Made by a program: the position numbers and the translations under genes. Below the pieces are notes generated by a model. That model did not search any database, was not told the DNA's origin, and saw only the letters and a program-made list of their open reading frames with translations. Shown here one piece after another: positions 23,721 through 35,619 of a stretch of 64,000 nt of DNA. This DNA is from Argopecten irradians. Lineage: Eukaryota; Mollusca; Bivalvia; Pectinida; Pectinidae. The stretch covers positions 53,579,944 through 53,643,943 of the forward strand of contig NC_091134.1 of the NCBI RefSeq assembly GCF_041381155.1. The letters are read 5' to 3'. How positions within the stretch are numbered: the stretch's first letter is position 1; each line of letters starts with the position of its first letter.

Positions 23721-24219
23721 AGTAGTTGACGGATCATTATAAGTCCCATGGGGTTAGGTGACACTTTCTTGGCTTCATGATATAGAGGATGTCAGGGGAG
23801 CAAGTGTGTGATCTGCCCTTTAGAGCAATCCCTGTCCTGTAGACTTTGATAGTAATAGAGTTGTTTCCTAACAAGGGTACTTCTGATTGTCTGACATGAT
23901 GAGTTAAATCATCTTTGTCTTAGAGAGGAGCTTATAGTAGAATCAAAGGGTAGAAAGGAAAGATCCCTGAAATCTCCTTATTGTGTAATCGGAGAGTGGC
24001 TTTGAGTACGAGGAAGGAGAGGCTGGACGAAAGTCCCGGTTTGTTACTTCCGTCAGTCAGGTGTTGTTGATTGCGCAAGTGGCGCCCCCCCCTGATGTGT
24101 CTCCCGAGGATAGATGTGGAAGGTTGTGTCAATCAAATATAGTACTGTCACCACCCACAGAATGGTGTATAGGCAAGATATTCTATAGTTTGTGCCCTCT
24201 CCCCGACCCTATGAAGACG

Positions 24220-25380
24220 TATACCTATGGTCATGTGGCCCACGTTTCTAGTGGTGTGACCAAGATACTTATAACAGGTTACTTAGATCACTTCATTTTG
24301 GCCCAAGTTGCAAAACGGGCATGTCGGCCTCTGAATTTTTGTAGGTCTTTGTCACTATCTTGTCATGCGTGGTTAGGTGAAGGAAAACCTAATCATGATG
24401 AAAATCCCCTTGTTGGCACTATTTGCATCAGCCCCATTCCGCATGCACATCTTAGCAGGAACCATTTAGTAGAGTCATTATAGACTGTGTAGGTCCTCTA
24501 CCCAAAAACTCAAGTCTGGTGCAATGAGTATCTTTTAACTATTATGTGTGCTTCCACAACGCTTTCACTGAAGCCATTCCACTCACAGTACGCCGGATAT
24601 TAAGGGCCCCTAACATTAGTCAATGGCTTTGGTTAAATTCTTTACATTGGTTGGTCTTCCTAAAGCTGTCAAAAATCGAGGACCAAGGTTCGAATTTTCA
24701 ATGTCTGGGTATTTTTCAACAAGTACCATGTACCAGCTTCCAGATAGACACCAAGCAGTATTTATGTCTAGTGCTTATCATCCAGAAAAGTGTCTACAGG
24801 GTGCTTTAGAACGTTTTCATCAGATCATTGAAGAATATGATGAGATCTTATTTGTTTTGAAAACAAAAAGAGATTGGGGACGAACGAAAGGTAATACACA
24901 TGTTGTTGTTTGGCGTTAGAGAATCTGTACAAGAATCTCTTGGTTTCAGTCCCTTTGAACTTGTGTTTGGACATACTGTACGTGGTCCTTTGACAAATTT
25001 TGAAAGACAAAATTTTGGACGAAGATTCTAAGTGAATCTCTTAGTCCGTTATGTTGTGGTAACTTTAAGCAAAGGTTGACAAGGGCTTTGTGAATCTGGC
25101 AAAAGAAAATATTGGCCCTTACTCCCAAAACCAAAATGAGAAAAAACATGGATGTATGATATAGATGTACCCGTGCAAGAGTTTTTTGGATCCAGGTGAC
25201 AAAATTTTGGCTCTATTACCATTACCACGGGTTCAGCCTTTGCAAGCTAGATTCTTTGGTACCTTATATTGTTGAAGACAAACAAGGTTGATTGGTTGTT
25301 GAAACTAACTGCGTTACAAACTCCAGGGAAGGTCGCAATGAAAACCTACAATTATGTCATGTTAATTTTGCTTAAGAAAT
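24220..25380 (+). pseudogene. Integrase remnant (HHCC zinc finger, DDE core, C-terminal part)
   Basis: The N-terminal zinc-binding part is visible as FCRSL...SCHA (~24340). The catalytic core shows IDCVGPLPK (first D, ~24480), IEDQGSNF (second D, ~24675) and GALERFH (glutamate, ~24800), followed by ESLGFSPFELVFGHTVRGPL (~24930). The C-terminal part is eroded but extends to ~25380. The pieces lie in at least three frames. They are diagnostic of a Ty3/Gypsy integrase, and they precede the RT. Confidence 0.78.
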
Positions 25381-25649
25381 ATGTAGTCTAGGAGAAGAGA
25401 GCACCTGTTATCCTATCTCTCATAACTATTGACTTACTTTGGCACCTCTCGTTCCATCCAAAGTGAATGTACAGTTGATATTTGTAAATCTTGACTTAGA
25501 TGGTGGCTGGTGGTACATGATGTTTAGGTATTTCGATCTGATGGTGTTTTAATTACGGAATTCAGATGTGCTCGCGATACTTGGACAAGAAACTTGTGTC
25601 ATCTATCAGAAAGGAACGCAATGAACTGGATAAGAATTGTGATACTTAA

Positions 25650-26640
25650 CAGTGTTAAATCATTTGTTTCCGGATACACCAGGCAAAAACAGAATGCTAA
25701 TCTATCATGGGACGTGGATGTAGGCGATGCGCCACCTGTTTAAAGCAACATCGGTACCTGCAGTTTCAAATCCTCTTGAAAGAAGAATGACACTTAAAAG
25801 TAATGAAATTCTAATATCATGTTGTAGACAATGTGATATTATTGAATCCCAAGCAAAAGTGTAATTGGTAGCTTCTCCATGTTGTATCTAGCGTACCAAA
25901 TCCCAGACAGAAAATAGCAGCGGTTCTGTACTAGACTTCAGACCAGTAAAACTCTTGTCAGTTATAACAGACTCTAATCCAATTACAAAGGAGTTGACTT
26001 CATGTAATTCAGTCAACAATGGCAAAGACCAAGTACGATAGGCAAGAGGTTGACTGGTTGAAACGGTATATATTCGGCAGGTGCCATTTACGAAGAAAGA
26101 GCACTAAAGAGAAAGTGTCGGGCATTATGTAACCTCACCAGGTGTTATGTTCCAGTACAAAGTGTATGCCGTTTGGTAAGAAGAATGCCCCAACGGCAAC
26201 AATTTCAAACGTTCTCTTTAAACTGACGTGATTATCAGACCTTGTAAGGCTGTGATGGATACAATCGATGACGTCAGCCACTTACCACGACCTCCGTGGT
26301 AAAAGACCATGCTACGCGGGGATTGTGATAATTCCGTCGAAAGGATACTTCGCTACCCAGAAATTTGACTGTATAACTTAATTGACTAATGTGGAATTTT
26401 AGTCAGCCAACTCGTTTAATTTTCGACTTAGGCCAAGTTGTAGGATCAGGGGCAGGAGTTAAACCTGTTCAGGCCAAAGTTGAATACTAATTATAGATGT
26501 TTCCAACCTCCTGCGAGCAATAGAGACAGCTGATGAGAATTTTTGGTTAGGACTGGATTACTAAATGATAAATTAAGACAAAATTTCTCTGGTTATAGCA
26601 GCACAACTTACAGCTTGGGTCATAAAGATATAAAATGTCA
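25650..26640 (+). pseudogene. Reverse transcriptase remnant
   Basis: Fragments in several frames give LFPDTPGK (~25660), DFRPVK (~25938) and VMFQYKV (~26148). The catalytic-site remnant TIDDV lies at 26261-26275, where the usual tyrosine before x-D-D is not seen. These are Gypsy-type RT landmarks in the correct internal order. The domain lies downstream of integrase, reversing the usual Gypsy order. Confidence 0.72.
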
Positions 26641-26659
26641 AATTTGTTTGGGTCAGACG

Positions 26660-27045
26660 AATGTTAAGTCCTGGCATTTGAGAAAATGAAAGCCATACAA
26701 ATCAAAAACACCCCACAGTTCTGACTGCTCCAACATTTTATTAAAACAGTTTTAAACTGTGTTGTTGTGACGGCCAGTGATAGTATTGGTGTTGGATGTT
26801 GCTGTATTGAAGCGCCAAGATAAGGGTACGGAACAAATTGGAACATCCACATTTGTTATTTTCTCGAAAAAAGGTTAGACATACACCGATGAGCAAAATT
26901 ATCCAACCAATTGAGAAAGAATATTTTAGCGCGTTGATTTTGGACCTTGCGAACCAATTTGATGAGTATCACTTCACTACAGTTGTGCCTGTGTTGGTCT
27001 TCACGTCCGACAAGCACTCCTTGGACATACATTTGGTAAAATAGA
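26660..27045 (+). pseudogene. RNase H remnant
   Basis: VLTAPT (~26719), FSRKK (~26857) and IEKEYFSALI (~26909) match the RT-RNase H connection and the RNase H acidic motif region of Gypsy pol. The last open segment ends at 27044, about 200 bases before the 3' LTR. Confidence 0.65.
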
Positions 27046-27238
27046 AAAACATAACAAACCTAAAGATTTCCTACATGGGGATGATTGACTTTGAGCTGAA
27101 GAGTAACAAATCATGAACTATTCAAGATAAATATCAAAGGGAAGGGTACAAGTAAACAAGGCAGGATGCTGTAAAACAGGATTTTTAATATGATTAATAT
27201 TGAGCATAGTTTCCTGTTCAAGAATAACTTTCTTTTCT

Positions 27239-27251
27239 TTAAGGGTAGGGG
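27239..27251 (+). other. Polypurine tract
   Basis: TTAAGGGTAGGGG lies immediately before the TGTGTATGTATGATCAC start of the 3' LTR. This is the position expected for the plus-strand primer of an LTR retroelement, and it helps fix the LTR start. Confidence 0.65.
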
Positions 27252-27984
27252 TGTGTATGTATGATCACTAAATACATGAGGTATGTGATAAGGGTGATAA
27301 CTTCCTATAGCGTGTTGTTAGCATGTCATGCCTATGAAGGATATCATTGATTTAGGTTATAGAACTCTTTCTAGAATTAATCATGTATAAGACAAATATG
27401 TTTTGTAAACATGTTGAATTTTTAAACAGTAGAGATTAGAATGATCTATTTCAGAAAGTTATGTGTGTTTCACTTGTTTACTGTTTAGGTTAGAGTCTAT
27501 TTCTAGAAGTAGAAGGTTCTCCAATATTCTTGAATTAGGGTTTTGCTATATATATACTCCAGCTGCCCAAGGCTAATCAGAACTGTAATGAGACTGTAAT
27601 AAGACATATCAAGAATTGTACAGCGCCATATAAGATTCTATTGGGAGAGCTATTGTGACTTTATCTGTGGATTATTCACAACTACTTTGTGTGGATTTAT
27701 TCATATTGCCTGGAACTTTACAAATCATCGGTGGACATTCAATTTCCTTGTGGATTTGTGTGGTAGTCCATTATTGTTAATTTGAAACCTGGAAGGATCA
27801 AGGATTATACCAGGACATTCGCATACAGATAAGTAACACTTTAAATCAATTACTCTTGTACCACCACCAATTACTTTAGATCAGTGTAAACCAACTCTGT
27901 ATGAATATTGGGTATAATATAATTAAATTGTGTTTTGAATTTAGCTGCTGGTTTCTCATTTCATGTTATTCGTTCATTTAACCA
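27252..27984 (+). repeat. 3' LTR of the Gmr1-like element
   Basis: Aligns with 20446-21353, but is about 733 bases long because of many scattered 1-10-base deletions. It ends near 'cgttcatttaacca'. Confidence 0.78.
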
Positions 27985-28622
27985 TTATTAAAAAATAATT
28001 CTCAACAATAGTCAAAATTTGAAAAATCGCATGGATAGTGCATTTAATACGTAACGCTAGATGCCTTCGTTATTTTTGCATGGATTCATGGCGTCCATAG
28101 TTAATACTTTAACTATGATTTATCAAGTATTACAACTTAGAAATGGTAGCGGACAGTATCGAGATCGTAAAAACACGTCAGGGGGGGGCTGACGCAAGAC
28201 ATAAAAATAGTCAATCGGTCTTACGTACATGGTACATATAAAGGTATCAAATGTGTTTGAAATTTACATTATGAATTCGACATGATGCCACTTGTATATC
28301 TAAAAATGTAACATGTTGTTATAAGACATATATGGATAATAAGTAGATTCTGCGTGATGACAACATATGGATATAGTTTCGTCTAGAAATGTGAATACAC
28401 AGAAACTGATGTCAAATCAAATAAGAAATGATAAAAATCAGTCCAGTGTACTAAGCTGATTACAATCAGATTCTTATTACAATGTGTAAGTTCGGGCAGA
28501 CAGGCTCTATGCTTCCGTGTAGAACAATTGCTCCGGAAAACAGCTAACACGTCCAGACGATATGTGTATTTAAGACTGATACATTTAATTTCAAAGTTTG
28601 ATGTCCCGGCAGCGTATCTCAA

Positions 28623-28676
<54 letters not shown>

Positions 28677-31620
28677 GCAGTTACAGACTGTACATTTCGA
28701 CTTGGGTAATAAGGAATATTCAAAACAAATCGTTTTGCATCATAAAGTTGAAATAACAATGCCATAATTTTGATACATCATGTATACAATACAAAGTGTA
28801 AAACAGACAATTTATGGACATTTCAAACTTTAATTGTCCTATTAACATAGCCTAGGAAATCAACTTTACACCGAGTCCACCCCAACTGCGAATGAATATA
28901 TTATGAAGTTCCTTTACCGTAAATGGTATCGATTGATTTGTAACACCAAATCGAGAAATTCTGTACCGTGTAGCGATCAAACGCTAAAACTCTACCGACA
29001 CAACGTGGCTATTTTACCTAGATCTCGAGTACTGTCGCCAAATCCACAGGTAAATCGCGGGGCGCTCTGGCTACATCAGCTTATACCAAACACAATCGTA
29101 AATGTTACAAATACCGTAAAATCTTGTGTTACTTACACACCAGTGTACTTTGCACATGTATTTTTTTCTTATGGCTTTAAATACTGAAAAAAAAATCTAC
29201 TATCGGTATATTTTGCGCATTCAAATTTTGGGAAAACGATGTCCGGGGAACCACAAATTCAGTGTTATAAAGGTGGTAATTTTCATTGCAAAACATTCAC
29301 ACAAAAATGCTTGACAACTTGCACAAAAAGTGTTGTATTTAGAAGAAATAACCCCCACATAATATAATTGCACCTGTGCTTGTTTTCTTTTATTGGCCAC
29401 CGTAACTGAAACAGTGAAATATATCTTGCAGAACATGTCAAAAAACATTGGCAGTCCGCAGTATTCGATCCGTACACATGTCAATGTCTGGAGTTATTAC
29501 ACATGAATAGTTATCAGAACTATTTGAAAAATATTATAATTTAGTTACTTTAATATTGCCACAATAAGTTTTAAGTGTGTTTGAGATCATTAACAAACTT
29601 TAAAGAGCATTTCGATAGCATTTACGTTGGCTTGCAATAATCAACATCGTGAGTGAACTCACTATCTGTACGGCACCAGATCCAAGCTGATGGCTAATTT
29701 ATATATAACAGTACGGTTAAATAATGCCACTAACCTTCTAGCTTGTCAGTTTTGCTGTAATAATATTACAAAAGACCACTTATTGAAAAATCCTAAATAT
29801 AGGACAGTTTAGGACTCGTCTTATTAAATCCCCACGTGTGTTTTGACTTTTTGCACACGGCCTGCAGCCGGGACATGTTATGGCGGTTCCACTACGTAAT
29901 GGCAGCATAGCTAGATCTATAAGGAGTTTCATATGCAGTTTTACTAGAAATATGAAGATTTGTTAAAATATCTAAAATAAAGAAATACTAGTCAAGCGTG
30001 AATTTTTATGCAATTTGAAGAATATTTGTTTTGTTTTTAAGTAGATACAGACGCATTGTTGATCATAATACTATAGATCGGCTTAAGCTAAACTAGCCAT
30101 TTCAGTTTCGTTAAGCTGGATGGAGAGGCCCGAGCGTAGCATCCAGTACCAGTTTACCTGGGGTTCACCTCTGCGACCTCGTAACTCGGAGTCTATAAAT
30201 GACATTGATAAACATGATCCAAATTGTTATCCGGCGATGCCCCAAAGGCGTTCAGTTTTATAGGAGATTTCAGGAAAGATGGCGGATGACCGTCACACCA
30301 AGGTACATTCCGGGCGCTCAAAGGTACAACTCTCAGTATATCTGTACACATATAAACATAGTGGGAACACAGCACGCTTGCGATGTTTTGTTTACATTTT
30401 TATTGTAATAATAGTCACGACCTCACTCCGAGAACTATTACCCGCGTATCTTGCATTTCAAAAAAGTGTAAATAATAAGTTTGAAAAAATAGATCTATAC
30501 ACTAGTGCTGATTAAATGCGATTGGTCAAGATATTCATATTTTTTAAGCGATGTTTATACTCATTTGCGAACGCCAGTACACGAGGAATAAACACGTTCG
30601 CCATTACGTTATAGACATTGACAGACATTTGCAAAATATCAACTTGAAATTAGGTCAAATTAAATTCCAAGTCGCTCCATGCAAAATAGTAAACCGTTTG
30701 AGTAATAACGTGCAAGAGGAGCACTGAAGGCACTAATTCGAAGTCGTTTCTTCTGTATAAAAACTTTGACTAATTCAAGATTTGTGATTAGGTGCAAAAA
30801 ATTAAACGATTTGCCTTTAGTAGATTACCCCAAGCATGCACGGCAGCCATTACGTACAGTACAGCGAGAAGCCGAATTCGTCCATTATTCAGAGTCAGCA
30901 AAATTACGTATTATCTCGTTACTTTGTTCGTCTAAAATTTGGCATTTTAGTTTCATGGAGCATAACAAATGAGTCAGTTTATGTTTATAGGTTACTTTTT
31001 AATCATATTTTTTACACAAAAAACCTTTGAGTATTTTAGGATATCTTCGAAAGTCGTGCGCAAATATGTATCCTGGTCGGCAATTTACAGTACTACGATC
31101 TGTAATTTACATGTATATCATAAATTTAAATGAATGTCTACCTAATATGTATTCCAAAATCTATCTTAATATTATATCCATTCAGTTTGAGACTTAACAC
31201 TAGCTGTCCATGGCAATATAAAAGCGGACTGGACATTAAAATATTAAAAATGAAACTCTGCAGCATGAATAACTGAAACCGATTTCTCATTTTATTTTTC
31301 GGTGGATCTCGGCCAGTCATACGTGTATAACAGTAGTTTATTGTACTATGCGTAGATTTGCATATAAGTGTAACACAGTGAGTATATAGGCTTTTCATCT
31401 TAAACAACATGATCATATACGGAAAAAGAAACGAAATATATAACTTTAAACACGCACTTTTTGAGATAAAAGTGTTGGTAATTACGTATTAATATGATTT
31501 AATTTTCCCAACAATGGCCTGTGTCCTGCGGTGTTCTAACCAGCGACGAAAAAAAGCTCCATGCATCAGAGCGGCCCGGTGGTCTGGTCAATGAGTTCAC
31601 GTTTTGTTTATATTTTTTCA
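27985..31620. other. AT-rich region, no gene recognised
   Basis: Holds a 53-G tract (28623-28675). ORFs of 60-95 codons show no family resemblance. The missing RPL24 first exons were looked for here and not found. ATGGCGGATGACCGTCAC followed by a possible donor at 30280-30303 is the only first-exon-like string, and it is not supported further. Confidence 0.5.
28623..28675 (+). repeat. Poly-G tract (53 G)
   Basis: Fifty-three consecutive G in AT-rich DNA. Confidence 0.9.
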
Positions 31621-31624
31621 CATT

Positions 31625-32279
31625 TAGGTTCCCCTAGGGACCTAGCTTCAACATCTATATACACAAATTAATATATTCAGCAATAAACAATTGTAAATAC
31701 ATAAAACATAAATGTCTGTAACCTCTGAAACAATTTGTGCCCATATTGTGTTTTGATACTGATTTGTCAACAAGACAGACGGCCATCTTGGATTTTGGTA
31801 GTGGAAGTTTGTTACCACTATTTCTCAGAAATTATTGAAGAGATCTCAAGCAAATTCCATACATAGGTTCCCCTAGGGCCCTAGTTATGCATATTGCGTT
31901 TTGGGACCAATCAGTCAACAAGATGGCCGTCTGGCAGCCATCTTGGATTTTGATAGTTAAAGTTTGTTATTGCTATTTCTAAAAAAGGTACTGAAAGGAT
32001 GTCTCTCAAATTTTATATGTAGGTTCCCTTAGGGCCTTAGTTGTGCATATTGCATTTTGTTACTGATAGGTCAACAAGATGGCTGCACGGTCGCCATCTT
32101 GGATTTCATTGTTGAAGTTTGTTACCACTATTTCTTAGAAAGTACTGCAGCGATCTGTCTCAAATTTTATGTGTAGTCGTGTTTGAAAAAGTTTGAAAAG
32201 CAGGGAAAAGATCCCTCTTTCCATTGTCAGACATAGATCATTCTTTGGTGGGCGCCAAGATCCCTCTGGGATCTCTTGT
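31625..32279 (-). mobile_element. Pearl-type element, family A, 3'-truncated, inverted
   Basis: Read on the - strand it begins at 32279 with ACAAGAGATCCCAGAGGGATC and the GCGCCCACCAAAG head, then about three diverged family A cores ('atccaagatggc', 'gccatcttgttgac') down to ~31750. A further core scrap (aggttcccctaggg) lies at 31626. Neither the microsatellite nor the terminal hairpin of complete copies was seen, so the 3' end is lost. Confidence 0.7.
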
Positions 32280-33116
32280 TAAATAGATGGTTGAAAATCA
32301 ATAATAGGTAGTTGGGGGCCGCAAGCCTCCGTGGTGGCCAATACTTAACAAAGAAATAGACAGCTATTTTTGCCGGCAACCGGCTTTTAACGAGAACCCT
32401 GGTCCGTCAATATATAATCAAGGTGAGTAACTCGATTGGTCTGATAAAATAATCCAATTTTGGGAAAAATGTGTTTGTGAAATAACTGTTGAAGGTATGC
32501 GGCTGGCATTAGTCTCAATTGAAAGCCAGATCATCTTTTATTTGGTATATAGTTTACCATAGACCATATGCAAAAGACAAGTGTTGTTATACTCGATGAA
32601 ACATTAGGAAATTGTCAAATTTCGGTTAGTCGGACATTCATTTGTCCAGAGCATAACATGTCATTACTCAAGAGGAAAACTTAACTACGAGTGTATGTCA
32701 ACGCCAGTCCTTCACAGCTTTATGGATCTTGGACTAAAAGCTAACTTACTGGTAACTCTGTCCACACTGTAATACTACATTACGCTTGCCCCTTACCATT
32801 GCTTATTATGCATCACTGATTTTCGTACACAGGCCCCAATGTTTAACGCATTGCTGTGAGTTACAAACTCCATGCTGATTGGCAAAATTTGTCATGAGAA
32901 AAAAAAATATGCAGTCAAACTTGCTGCAACAAGAATAAGTTGTGTACCAAACAATTCCGTTGAATGCACAATTACTTGGAGAATTTTATGCCCAAAAGAT
33001 GCATATATGTATATCTTAATTTTGCACTTTGACATTATAGTTTTGTTTTGTGAATTGTATTTGCATGGCTTTCGTTTCTGGTTAATTATAATTAGAACTA
33101 AATTATCTCATTTCAG
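32280..33116. other. Sequence upstream of the first recognised RPL24 exon
   Basis: This should be intron of RPL24. It was searched for the exon encoding the conserved N-terminus (GYKIYPGHG-type); none was seen on the + strand. Confidence 0.5.
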
Positions 33117-33364
33117 GTCTTCAATTTTGTTAATGCAAAATGTGAGCGGTCCCATTTGATGAAGAGAAACCCTCGTAAAATCAACTGGACAGTGCTATAC
33201 AGGAGGAAACACAAGAAGGGCCAAACTGAGGAGATCACCAAGAAGAGGACACGCCGTACCACAAAATACCAGCGTGCCATCACTGGTGCCACTCTCACAG
33301 ACATCATGGCAAAGAGAAACCAGAAGCCCGAAGTCAGAAAAGCACAGAGGGAACAAGCAATTAG
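33117..33364 (+). CDS. RPL24: RPL24 exon (central domain)
   Basis: Acceptor catttcag, then GTC TTC AAT..., 248 nt, donor ag/gtaata. It encodes from [10 protein letters not shown] to EQAI plus two bases of Arg. The ATG at 33159 is internal (Met in HLMKRNP), not the gene start. Confidence 0.93.
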
Positions 33365-35567
33365 GTAATAGTCTGGTACAGGAATCAGATTGTTGCTATT
33401 GTGTCTGGTACTGAAACCAGATGTAATAAATTTGGTAGTTTTTCAATTGTATGGAAGCTGTCTAGTGCCACACAAAAATTGCATTTATTGTGTTCCCTCA
33501 GTGTTTTTGTGAGGCCACATAATATTATTGTGAAGTAACACAACTTGCACAATACAATTATTTTCATGTGGTGCCAGGCGGCTTTCATACAACTGAACAG
33601 TGTCTGGTACAGAAACTAGATTATTTAATGAATTTTCGTTTTAAGCCTTTGTCAACCCTATTACTCCGTAATGTAGATCTTTCCATTTGAGGTTCTAATC
33701 TCTTTTAAAGTATTCAAACTGCTATAGAATGACATGAGAAAATCTTTGTCCATGTTGTTTTTCCCCTTTTAGGCATGGTATTAAAACAAAATTAATTTAA
33801 CAATAATTAAGGTCTTATCACCTTATAAAAAGGTCATAAAATTACTTCATTTCCTAATTCCTATAAAATGATTAAATAATTGTGTCCTACACCAGACATC
33901 TAGTAAAGTATCCAGTGTCAAGACTAGAGCAACTAGAACTATAGTTGAAAATTGATATTCCCCGAAACCATTTGAAACACAGAAGAAGTTTTATTTACAG
34001 AGTACTATAATTTCAATTTATCACTTCTCCAACAGAGCTGCTAAAGAAAAAAATAAGGCAAAGGATGCTGTCAAGAAAGCCAATAAGGTAAGTTAATCGA
34101 TTCATATAGATATTGATCAGGGATTGCCTCTTCTGGTTATTTTATATTCTGATAGTTTATATATTATAGAACTCAGTTTGTATATTATAGAACTCTGTAC
34201 CCTTCCTTTCATAGAAAGAAACATTAAGCTATACCTTATAAAAGACATCGCAAAATTTGTCGGTCCTATGGACATGTCCTGCAATATTTGACTCGGACCG
34301 CCTATTTTAAAATTCGGTCCGGCGATTATTGAGTACTGGAAGTCAGTAGAAATGGTGTCTCTGAAGTTAAATTACGCAGGTGCTGAACTTGGCAAAAACG
34401 TTAACTGCATAAGATAAATTAGATAATCATGAAAACATCTGCCTGCATACTAATATAGTAGGAAGTTATATTTACTTCAAAAATTCACATTGTTGCTTGG
34501 TCCTGCAAAATCTTGTTCGGTCCGGCTTACTCACAGTCCTTGCCAGTCTCAATGTGCGGCCATTTTTTTCAACTTTCGCAATGTCTGTTATAAGATCTAG
34601 TCCAACCATTCAGAATGGAAACTACATTGCTTTTGCTCCAATAGAACCTTTGTTATGTGAAGTGAGTTTTAATTGATAAAAATATATCGCTGACATTTAG
34701 GAAAGTCAGTTTTCTTGAGGAAACAAAAATGTTAACTTCACATTGTTTTGTGTTTATTGTGTTGTTTATCTATTGTCCCACCACAGTTTATTACAAACAC
34801 TTTGAACTATTACTGAGGGGCTGGACTTTTCCTGGAGTCTCTGTAGTTGGATAAATGAAGCAGTTGGTGCAGCAAATGTTCAGTGTTTTAAAGATAACAT
34901 AAAGATAACATAAAGATAACATAGGTTTATTAATTCTATTCTTTAACATGTACATCTCCATCAGTGTTTGAGTGACAATCCATTCTTGATCAAGTTCCCT
35001 CATTTTCTGGACATTCATCTTGTCCGACTTTTCATTTACAATAGTTATTGTCAATGGAGACTTCATGGTTCAGTCAGACAGTACAGTTTGTCTTGTTTTA
35101 AGTCAGTTAGCTATTATCAACCATATCTCGACCTACAAGAGAAGTTCAATGTTCATATCCAGCAAGAAACTACTTAAAGGAAAATTTTTGTTAAATCTTA
35201 AATGATCCCTGATTCCATGGCCCAAGTTGCAATGTGTAAACAAGGTTTAAATTGTAAGCATAATTAGCATATGTAACTTTTGCACAAAAAGGGCATCTTC
35301 TGCTATATAAATGTTCAGAACTTCTGTGAACTTTGTTTTGCCATTCTTTTGTAAGAAGTTACACAAATGGAATTAAAACATTTTAAATATGTACTTCTTC
35401 CAATATCTTTTGACTTCTGAATAATTTATGAAGTGTATAGTATACTTTGTTTGTTCTTAATGTGTTCTGTTTATTCTTTGCAGGCTGCAGCTCCCAAGCA
35501 AACCCAGAAGACAAAAGCTGCAAGGAGCGCACCAGCAAGCAAGCCACGTGTCGGTGGAAAACGATAA
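33117..35567 (+). CDS. RPL24: 60S ribosomal protein L24 (eL24), three 3' coding exons
   Basis: eL24 is a component of the large cytosolic ribosomal subunit. Three exons with consensus junctions (33117-33364, 34036-34087, 35484-35567) encode the central and C-terminal part, including [30 protein letters not shown] and [20 protein letters not shown], ending RVGGKR and TAA. These are near-identical to animal eL24, and the exon boundaries match the vertebrate ones as I recall them (AG/A split within the Arg of EQAIR). The first exon begins at [10 protein letters not shown], so about 27 N-terminal residues that carry the zinc-binding-like start are missing. They must lie on exons I could not find in the 33 kb upstream. 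Identification is certain; completeness is not. Confidence 0.93.
34036..34087 (+). CDS. RPL24: RPL24 exon ([17 protein letters not shown])
   Basis: Fifty-two nt between acceptor ccaacag and donor gtaagt. It completes the split Arg codon and encodes the Lys/Ala-rich tail segment. The phase is consistent with both neighbours. Confidence 0.9.
34890..34923 (+). repeat. (AAAGATAACAT)3 in an RPL24 intron
   Basis: Three tandem copies of an 11-bp unit within the intron 34088-35483. Confidence 0.85.
35484..35567 (+). CDS. RPL24: RPL24 terminal coding exon
   Basis: Acceptor tttgcag; encodes [15 protein letters not shown] and on to the conserved PRVGGKR end, with TAA at 35565-35567. Confidence 0.92.
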   Translation, partial: AAAPKQTQKTKAARSAPASKPRVGGKR

Positions 35568-35589
35568 ATTCCTCTGTATAAATTATTGT

Positions 35590-35595
35590 AATAAA
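35590..35595 (+). terminator. RPL24 polyadenylation signal
   Basis: AATAAA 23 bases after the RPL24 stop codon. This fits the very short 3' UTR typical of ribosomal protein genes. Confidence 0.75.
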
Positions 35596-35619
35596 TTTGC
35601 CTTCTGGTGAGATCCAATA

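Larger units (their letters stand above)
20446..27984 (+). mobile_element. Decayed Ty3/Gypsy LTR retrotransposon, Gmr1-like (integrase before RT)
   Basis: Two long direct repeats (20446-21353 and 27252-27984) flank about 5.9 kb that carries remnants of gag, protease, integrase, reverse transcriptase and RNase H on the + strand. A polypurine tract abuts the 3' LTR. The order is unusual for Gypsy: the integrase zinc-binding and catalytic segments lie at ~24220-25380, before the RT (~25650-26640) and RNase H (~26660-27045). This is the order described for the Gmr1 group. All frames are broken by many indels and stops, so the copy is dead. Flanks offer only a weak candidate target duplication (TTATT/ATTAT). 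Confidence 0.82.

Noticed and set aside
30280-30303. ATGGCGGATGACCGTCAC followed by GTACAT as the RPL24 first exon
   Set aside because: eL24 starts MK.E.C in animals; MADDRHTK does not match, and the GYKIYPGHG segment is absent.
33159-33368. RPL24 starting at ATG 33159 as a 70-codon intronless gene
   Set aside because: The reading frame continues upstream to a consensus acceptor with conserved eL24 residues, and the end runs through a donor; it is an internal exon.
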